Assembly (NCBI RefSeq): GCF_900446255.1
Contig: NZ_UIGI01000001.1
Location: forward strand, 3,436,763-3,500,762
Direction: 5' to 3'
From: Buttiauxella agrestis
GTDB taxonomy: Bacteria; Pseudomonadota; Gammaproteobacteria; Enterobacterales; Enterobacteriaceae
Length of the DNA stretch: 64,000 nt
Shown: piece after piece, positions 58,764 to 64,000 of the stretch
Position numbering within the stretch: position 1 is the stretch's first letter
Layout of the letters: each line of letters begins with the position of its first letter
Program-made: the position numbers and the translations under genes
The notes under the pieces: model-generated
The model's database searches: none
Told to the model about the DNA's origin: nothing
Seen by the model: the letters and a program-made list of their open reading frames with translations, nothing else

Positions 58764-58802
58764 CCGGGGTATTTTTCATTTCACGGACAGGTACACACTC
58801 AC

Positions 58803-61088
58803 ATGAATCAGAGTCTGCTGGTTACAAAACGTGACGGTCGCACTGAGCGCATCGATCTGGATAAAATCCACCGAGTTCTGGATTGGGCCGCCGAAGGCTT
58901 AAACAACGTATCCGTATCGCAAGTTGAACTGCGCTCGCACATTCAGTTTTATGACGGCATCAAAACTTCTGATATTCATGAAACGATCATCAAAGCTGCG
59001 GCAGATTTAATCTCTCGTGAAGCGCCTGATTACCAGTACCTGGCTGCACGCCTGGCGGTTTTCCATCTGCGTAAAAAAGCTTACGGTGAGTTTGAGCCGC
59101 CAAAACTGTACAGCCATGTTGTGAAAATGGTTGAGATGGGCAAATACGATAGACATCTGCTGGAAGACTACACGGAAGAAGAGTTCAAGCAGATGGACGA
59201 TTACCTCGACCACGATCGCGACATGAGCTTCTCATACGCCGCGGTGAAACAGCTTGAAGGTAAATACCTGGTTCAAAACCGTGTCACCGGCGAAATCTAC
59301 GAAAGCGCACAGTTTCTCTACATTCTGGTTGCCGCGTGCCTGTTCTCTGGTTATCCGCGTGAAACGCGTCTGAGCTATGTGAAACGTTTTTACGATGCGG
59401 TTTCCCTGTTCAAAATCTCTCTGCCAACGCCGATTATGTCTGGCGTGCGCACCCCAACTCGCCAGTTCAGCTCTTGTGTCCTGATCGAGTGCGGTGACAG
59501 CCTGGATTCCATCAACGCCACTTCCAGCGCGATTGTGAAATACGTTTCCCAACGTGCAGGCATCGGTATCAACGCCGGTCGCATTCGTGCGCTGGGTAGC
59601 CCGATTCGCGGCGGTGAAGCATTCCACACTGGCTGTATCCCGTTCTACAAACACTTCCAGACTGCGGTGAAATCCTGCTCTCAGGGCGGCGTGCGTGGCG
59701 GTGCTGCGACACTGTTCTACCCAATGTGGCATCTGGAAGTTGAAAGCCTGCTGGTACTGAAAAACAACCGTGGTGTTGAAGGCAACCGCGTACGCCACAT
59801 GGATTACGGCGTGCAAATCAACAAACTGATGTACACCCGTTTGTTGAAAGGCGAAGACATCACCCTGTTCAGCCCGTCTGACGTCCCAGGTCTGTACGAC
59901 GCATTCTTTGCCGACCAGGAAAAATTCGAGCAGCTGTACACCAAATACGAGAAAGACAACAGCATCCGCAAACAGCGCGTGAAAGCCGTTGAGCTGTTCT
60001 CGCTGATGATGCAAGAACGTGCGTCAACGGGCCGTATCTATATTCAGAACGTTGACCACTGCAACACCCACAGCCCGTTTGATCCGGCTATCGCGCCAGT
60101 TCGCCAGTCTAACCTGTGCCTGGAAATCGCGCTGCCGACCAAACCAATGAATGACATCAACGACGAAGACGGTGAAATTGCACTGTGTACGCTGTCGGCA
60201 TTCAACCTTGGTGCAATCGAAAGCCTCGATGAACTCGAAGAGCTGGCGATTCTGGCAGTACGCGCTCTGGATGCGCTGCTTGATTACCAGGATTACCCAA
60301 TTGTTGCCGCGAAACGTGGTGCCATGGGCCGCCGTACTCTGGGCGTAGGCGTGATTAACTTCGCCTACTACCTGGCGAAAAATGGCGTTCGTTACTCCGA
60401 CGGTAGCGCCAACAACCTGACGCACAAAACCTTCGAAGCCATTCAGTATTACCTGCTGAAAGCGTCGAACGAGCTGGCGAAAGAGCAAGGCCCTTGCCTG
60501 TGGTTCAACGAAACCACCTATGCACAAGGCATTCTGCCAATCGACACATATAAGAAAGACCTGGATGTGATCAGCAACGAGCCGCTGCATCTGGATTGGG
60601 AAGCACTGCGTGAGTCAATCAAAACCCACGGCCTGCGTAACTCAACGCTTTCTGCATTGATGCCGTCAGAAACCTCATCGCAAATTTCCAACGCGACTAA
60701 CGGTATCGAGCCACCACGCGGCCATATCAGCATTAAAGCGTCGAAGGACGGTATTCTGCGTCAGGTCGTTCCGGATTATGAAAAACTGAAAGATAATTAT
60801 GAGCTGCTGTGGGACCTGCCAAACAACGACGGCTACCTGCAATTAGTGGGTTTGATGCAGAAATTTATCGACCAGTCGATCTCTGCTAACACCAACTATG
60901 ACCCATCGCGCTTCCCATCAGGCAAAGTGCCGATGCAGCAATTGCTTAAAGATTTGCTCACCGCCTATAAATTCGGTGTCAAAACGCTTTACTATCAGAA
61001 CACCCGAGACGGCGCAGAAGATGCGCAAGACGACCTGGCACCTTCTATCCAGGACGATGGCTGCGAAAGCGGCGCATGTAAAATCTAA
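58803..61088 (+). CDS. nrdA: Ribonucleotide reductase class Ia alpha subunit NrdA
   Basis: 761 aa as in E. coli. The N-terminal ATP-cone (MNQSLLVTKRDGRTERIDL to about residue 90) is the allosteric activity site. The active-site Cys and Glu are in SNLCLEIALP, a redox Cys in FSSCVLIECGD, radical-transfer tyrosines in KTLYYQNTRD, and the C-terminal swinging thiols in CESGACKI. Reduces ribonucleoside diphosphates. First gene of nrdAB-yfaE. Confidence 0.97.
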   Translation: MNQSLLVTKRDGRTERIDLDKIHRVLDWAAEGLNNVSVSQVELRSHIQFYDGIKTSDIHETIIKAAADLISREAPDYQYLAARLAVFHLRKKAYGEFEPPKLYSHVVKMVEMGKYDRHLLEDYTEEEFKQMDDYLDHDRDMSFSYAAVKQLEGKYLVQNRVTGEIYESAQFLYILVAACLFSGYPRETRLSYVKRFYDAVSLFKISLPTPIMSGVRTPTRQFSSCVLIECGDSLDSINATSSAIVKYVSQRAGIGINAGRIRALGSPIRGGEAFHTGCIPFYKHFQTAVKSCSQGGVRGGAATLFYPMWHLEVESLLVLKNNRGVEGNRVRHMDYGVQINKLMYTRLLKGEDITLFSPSDVPGLYDAFFADQEKFEQLYTKYEKDNSIRKQRVKAVELFSLMMQERASTGRIYIQNVDHCNTHSPFDPAIAPVRQSNLCLEIALPTKPMNDINDEDGEIALCTLSAFNLGAIESLDELEELAILAVRALDALLDYQDYPIVAAKRGAMGRRTLGVGVINFAYYLAKNGVRYSDGSANNLTHKTFEAIQYYLLKASNELAKEQGPCLWFNETTYAQGILPIDTYKKDLDVISNEPLHLDWEALRESIKTHGLRNSTLSALMPSETSSQISNATNGIEPPRGHISIKASKDGILRQVVPDYEKLKDNYELLWDLPNNDGYLQLVGLMQKFIDQSISANTNYDPSRFPSGKVPMQQLLKDLLTAYKFGVKTLYYQNTRDGAEDAQDDLAPSIQDDGCESGACKI

Positions 61089-61092
61089 CTTA

Positions 61093-61123
61093 AAATCCCC
61101 TCACCTAGTTGAGGGGATTTTTT
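61093..61123 (+). terminator. Terminator-like hairpin between nrdA and nrdB
   Basis: AAATCCCCTCA-CCTAGT-TGAGGGGATTTTTT is a perfect 11-bp stem followed by U residues, a few bases after the nrdA stop and 24 bases before the nrdB ATG. It may attenuate or process the message, or protect the nrdA transcript. Confidence 0.75.
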
Positions 61124-61147
61124 CGACGCATTACAGGATTTGATTTC

Positions 61148-62278
61148 ATGGCATACACCACTTTCTCACAGACGAAAAACGATCAACTCGCTGAGCCAAT
61201 GTTCTTTGGCCAGCCAGTGAACGTGGCACGCTACGATCAGCAAAAATATGACATCTTCGAAAAGCTGATCGAAAAGCAACTTTCCTTCTTCTGGCGTCCG
61301 GAAGAAGTTGACGTTTCACGCGATCGTATCGACTACCAGGCGCTACCGGATCATGAAAAACACATCTTCATCAGCAACCTGAAGTACCAGACGCTGCTGG
61401 ACTCCATTCAGGGTCGTAGTCCGAACGTGGCGCTGTTGCCGCTGATTTCCATCCCTGAACTGGAAACCTGGGTTGAAACGTGGGCGTTCTCCGAAACGAT
61501 CCACTCGCGTTCTTATACGCACATCATCCGCAACATCGTTAACGATCCGGCGATTGTGTTTGACGATATCGTGACCAACCAGGAAATCTTAAAGCGTGCG
61601 AAAGATATCTCCGGTTACTACGACACCTTGATTGAAATGACCAGCTACTGGCATCTGCTGGGTGAAGGCACGCACAACGTCAACGGAAAAACCGTGACCG
61701 TGAATCTGCGCGCCCTGAAACGCCAACTTTATCTGTGCCTGATGAGCGTGAACGCGCTGGAAGCGATTCGCTTCTATGTCAGCTTCGCCTGCTCCTTCGC
61801 TTTCGCCGAGCGCGAACTGATGGAAGGCAACGCGAAAATCATCAAACTGATCGCCCGTGACGAAGCGCTGCATTTGACCGGGACTCAGCATATGCTGAAC
61901 CTGATGCGTTCCGGCGAAGACGACCCGGAAATGGCAGAAATCGCCGTGGAATGCCGCCAGGAATGTTACGACCTGTTCGTGTTAGCTGCTGAACAAGAAA
62001 AAGAGTGGGCAAGCTATCTGTTCCGCGACGGTTCAATGATCGGCCTGAACAAAGACATTCTGTGCCAGTATGTTGATTACATTACCAACATCCGTATGCA
62101 GGCTGTCGGTCTGGATCTGCCATTTAAAACACGTTCAAACCCAATCCCATGGATCAACGCGTGGCTGGTGTCGGATAACGTGCAGGTTGCACCGCAGGAA
62201 GTGGAAGTCAGCTCTTATCTTGTTGGCCAGATTGACTCTAATGTCGATGCTGACGACCTGAGCAATTTCCAGCTTTAA
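61148..62278 (+). CDS. nrdB: Ribonucleotide reductase class Ia beta subunit NrdB
   Basis: Di-iron tyrosyl-radical subunit, 376 aa as in E. coli. Iron ligands lie in [10 protein letters not shown] and [19 protein letters not shown], the radical Tyr in IHSRSYTHI, and the C-terminal peptide DDLSNFQL docks on NrdA. I start at [12 protein letters not shown] (61,148) after ACAGGA; a longer frame from 61,109 runs through the hairpin and is not conserved. Confidence 0.97.
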   Translation: MAYTTFSQTKNDQLAEPMFFGQPVNVARYDQQKYDIFEKLIEKQLSFFWRPEEVDVSRDRIDYQALPDHEKHIFISNLKYQTLLDSIQGRSPNVALLPLISIPELETWVETWAFSETIHSRSYTHIIRNIVNDPAIVFDDIVTNQEILKRAKDISGYYDTLIEMTSYWHLLGEGTHNVNGKTVTVNLRALKRQLYLCLMSVNALEAIRFYVSFACSFAFAERELMEGNAKIIKLIARDEALHLTGTQHMLNLMRSGEDDPEMAEIAVECRQECYDLFVLAAEQEKEWASYLFRDGSMIGLNKDILCQYVDYITNIRMQAVGLDLPFKTRSNPIPWINAWLVSDNVQVAPQEVEVSSYLVGQIDSNVDADDLSNFQL

Positions 62279-62281
62279 GCC

Positions 62282-62536
62282 ATGAGCCGCATTACATTAC
62301 GCAAATCCGGCGCACAACTGTTATGCGGGGAAGAACACCCTTCCCTGCTGGCGACGCTTGAATCACATCAGGTCACCGTCGAGTATCAGTGTCGGGAAGG
62401 TTATTGCGGCTCCTGCCGGACTCGCTTAATTGCGGGTCAGGTTAAGTGGCTTACCGAACCGCTGGCGTTTATCCAGCCCGGTGAAATACTTCCCTGTTGC
62501 TGCCAGGCGCACGGCGATATTGAAATAGAGATGTAA
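62282..62536 (+). CDS. yfaE: [2Fe-2S] ferredoxin YfaE
   Basis: 84-aa plant-type ferredoxin that helps to build and maintain the NrdB di-iron-tyrosyl cofactor. Cluster cysteines are in CREGYCGSCRTRL plus a later Cys in the CCCQ segment. It starts three bases after nrdB. E. coli has inaA and glpQ beyond it; here a repeat and glpT follow. Confidence 0.95.
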   Translation: MSRITLRKSGAQLLCGEEHPSLLATLESHQVTVEYQCREGYCGSCRTRLIAGQVKWLTEPLAFIQPGEILPCCCQAHGDIEIEM

Positions 62537-62611
62537 AGGGTGGATGACGCTTGCGCGTATCCACCCTACAACGGCTTTTCGTAGGTCGGATTAGCGTAGC
62601 GACATCCGACA
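62537..62611. repeat. Paired REP-like palindromes between yfaE and glpT
   Basis: Two hairpins in tandem: AGGGTGGAT...ATCCACCCT (62,537-62,567) and GTCGGAT-TAGCGTAGCGAC-ATCCGAC (62,585-62,610). The second has the TAGCGTAGCG loop typical of enterobacterial REP/BIME units; the first is the same unit as at 30,010. They lie between convergent genes and may stop or stabilise both transcripts. Confidence 0.78.
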
Positions 62612-62625
62612 TTCATTTGACCTGG

Positions 62626-63984
62626 CTACTGGCTATTTTCTCTGGCTTTCATTTCCTGATGATGTTTGTTCTCACCCACCATCACCACCAGCAGCAGAAT
62701 CACGGCCATAATACTGCCGCCGATCATCACCATAAAGCCGCCATCCCAGCCGAAGAAATCAACGGTATAACCCACAATGGCGCTCGCGGCGACCGACCCA
62801 CCGAGATAACCAAACAAGCCAGTGAAGCCCGCTGCCGTTCCCGCGGCTTTTTTCGGTGCCAGTTCCAGCGCATGTAGACCAATCAGCATCACCGGGCCGT
62901 AGATCAGGAAGCCAATCACAATCATACACGCCATATCCACACCCGGATTACCCGGCGGGTTCAGCCAGTAAACAATGGTCGCAATCGTCACCAGAATCAT
63001 AAAGAACACACCGGTTGCGCCACGGTTGCCGCGGAACACTTTATCCGACATCCAGCCACACAGCAGCGTCCCTGGGATCCCTGCGTATTCATAAAGGAAA
63101 TAAGCCCAGGAGGATTTATCCAGCGCAAAGTGCTTCACTTCTTTCAGATACGTTGGCGACCAGTCGAGAATGCCGTAACGCAGCAAGTAGACGAAAACGT
63201 TAGCAATGGCGATGTACCACAGCAGGCGGTTAGGGAACACGTACTGCATAAAAATCTGTTTAGCCGTCAGCTCCTCTTCCGTTTTGTCGTTATAGTCGTC
63301 CGGGTAATCGTTTTTGTACTCTTCGATGGGTGGCAAGCCGCAGGATTGCGGGGTGTCGCGCATTAATGCAAAGGCAATCAGCGCCACCAGAATCGCCGCA
63401 AAGGCTGGCATATAAAGTGCCGCGTGCCAGTCGTTAAACCATGCCATCCCGAGTAAGAACAGCAGCGGCGGCAAACCACCGCCCACGTTATGTGCGCAGT
63501 TCCATACAGATACAATTCCGCCACGCTCTTTCTTGGACCACCAATGCACCATGGTGCGCCCACACGGCGGCCAGCCCATTCCCTGGAACCAACCACACAG
63601 GAACAGCAGCACGAACATCACCGCGATGCTGGATGTCGCCCATGGCACAAACCCCATAAATAGCATCACGGCTGCCGCCAGAATCAAACCGGCGGGTAAG
63701 AAAACGCGTGGATTCGAGCGGTCAGAGACTGACCCCATGATGAATTTTGAAAAGCCGTAGGCGATAGAAATACCGGAAAGCGCGAATCCTAAATCCCCCC
63801 GCGAGAAACCTTGCTCAATCAAGTACGGCATCGCCAGCGTGAAGTTTTTACGCACCAGGTAATAGGCCGCGTAACCGAAGAAAATCCCCATAAAAATTTG
63901 CCAGCGCAGGCGTTTATAAGTTGGGTCAATGTGCTCGTTCTTTAGCCGGGGCTGGTGCGCGCTGGGTTTGAAAATGCTTAGCAT
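62626..63984 (-). CDS. glpT: Glycerol-3-phosphate:phosphate antiporter GlpT
   Basis: Major-facilitator antiporter, 452 aa as in E. coli, with 12 predicted helices. Substrate-binding R45 lies in [10 protein letters not shown] and the second binding Arg in [27 protein letters not shown]-type sequence and [10 protein letters not shown] mark the organophosphate:phosphate group. It also imports fosfomycin. glpQ, which follows glpT in the E. coli operon, is missing. Only 16 bases upstream of the start are in the window. Confidence 0.96.
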   Translation of the reverse strand: MLSIFKPSAHQPRLKNEHIDPTYKRLRWQIFMGIFFGYAAYYLVRKNFTLAMPYLIEQGFSRGDLGFALSGISIAYGFSKFIMGSVSDRSNPRVFLPAGLILAAAVMLFMGFVPWATSSIAVMFVLLFLCGWFQGMGWPPCGRTMVHWWSKKERGGIVSVWNCAHNVGGGLPPLLFLLGMAWFNDWHAALYMPAFAAILVALIAFALMRDTPQSCGLPPIEEYKNDYPDDYNDKTEEELTAKQIFMQYVFPNRLLWYIAIANVFVYLLRYGILDWSPTYLKEVKHFALDKSSWAYFLYEYAGIPGTLLCGWMSDKVFRGNRGATGVFFMILVTIATIVYWLNPPGNPGVDMACMIVIGFLIYGPVMLIGLHALELAPKKAAGTAAGFTGLFGYLGGSVAASAIVGYTVDFFGWDGGFMVMIGGSIMAVILLLVVMVGENKHHQEMKARENSQ

Positions 63985-64000
63985 AAATGCCTCCGTGGCA

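Noticed and set aside
59232-60014. 260-codon open frame antisense to nrdA
   Set aside because: Exact shadow of a highly expressed, codon-biased gene; no ribosome site or family.
1-64000. CRISPR arrays, tRNA or rRNA genes, insertion sequences, prophage
   Set aside because: I saw no regularly spaced direct repeats, no cloverleaf or rRNA sequence, and no transposase, integrase or phage structural gene.

Overview
The window is a stretch of chromosome from a member of the Enterobacteriaceae. Gene content, gene order and protein sequence follow Escherichia coli closely: RcsB, GyrA, NrdAB, UvrB and OmpC are immediately recognisable, micF lies beside ompC, and two ERIC elements are present. It is not E. 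coli itself: porin loops, lengths and several neighbours differ. I cannot fix the genus from sequence alone.

The window joins two blocks that lie far apart in E. coli. Bases 1 to about 32,620 match the E. coli 17-minute region read backwards: rhlE, the cecR-ybhGFSR regulator and ABC exporter, ybhQ, ybhP-clsB-ybhN, ybhL, moaABCDE with its Moco riboswitch, ybhK, uvrB, the bio locus with its BirA operator, ybhB, ybhC, pgl, ybhA and modABC with a ModE site. From about 34,200 to the end the content matches the 49-50 minute region: yojI, alkB, ada, apbE, ompC/micF, rcsD-rcsB, rcsC, gyrA, ubiG, nrdAB-yfaE and glpT. A mgtE-type magnesium transporter sits at the join. acrZ/modEF, ybhM, the ato genes, yfaL, inaA and glpQ, which flank these loci in E. 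coli, are absent here.

Accessory genes interrupt the core: an orphan, degenerate UrtE-like ATPase and a small HicA-like/HTH gene pair between uvrB and bioD; a DJ-1/PfpI protein between bioA and ybhB; a seven-gene operon between ada and apbE (37,875-44,790); and an ASCH-domain protein between rcsC and gyrA.

The seven-gene operon is the most interesting part. It encodes a ketoacyl-ACP-synthase-III/OleA-like condensing enzyme, an OleD-like NAD(P) reductase, a metallo-beta-lactamase-fold hydrolase, an F390-synthetase/CapK-like adenylate-forming enzyme, a PAP2-type membrane phosphatase/transferase, a sterol-desaturase-family hydroxylase and a fatty acid desaturase. Every junction overlaps by 4 or 8 bases. 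The set looks like a dedicated pathway for an unusual membrane lipid or fatty-acid-derived metabolite; the product cannot be named from sequence.

Other functional groups: the moa operon makes molybdopterin and modABC imports molybdate; bioBFCD and bioA make biotin under BirA; uvrB, ada and alkB are DNA repair genes; rcsDB and rcsC form the envelope-stress phosphorelay; nrdAB-yfaE supply deoxynucleotides, with NrdR and DnaA boxes upstream of nrdA.
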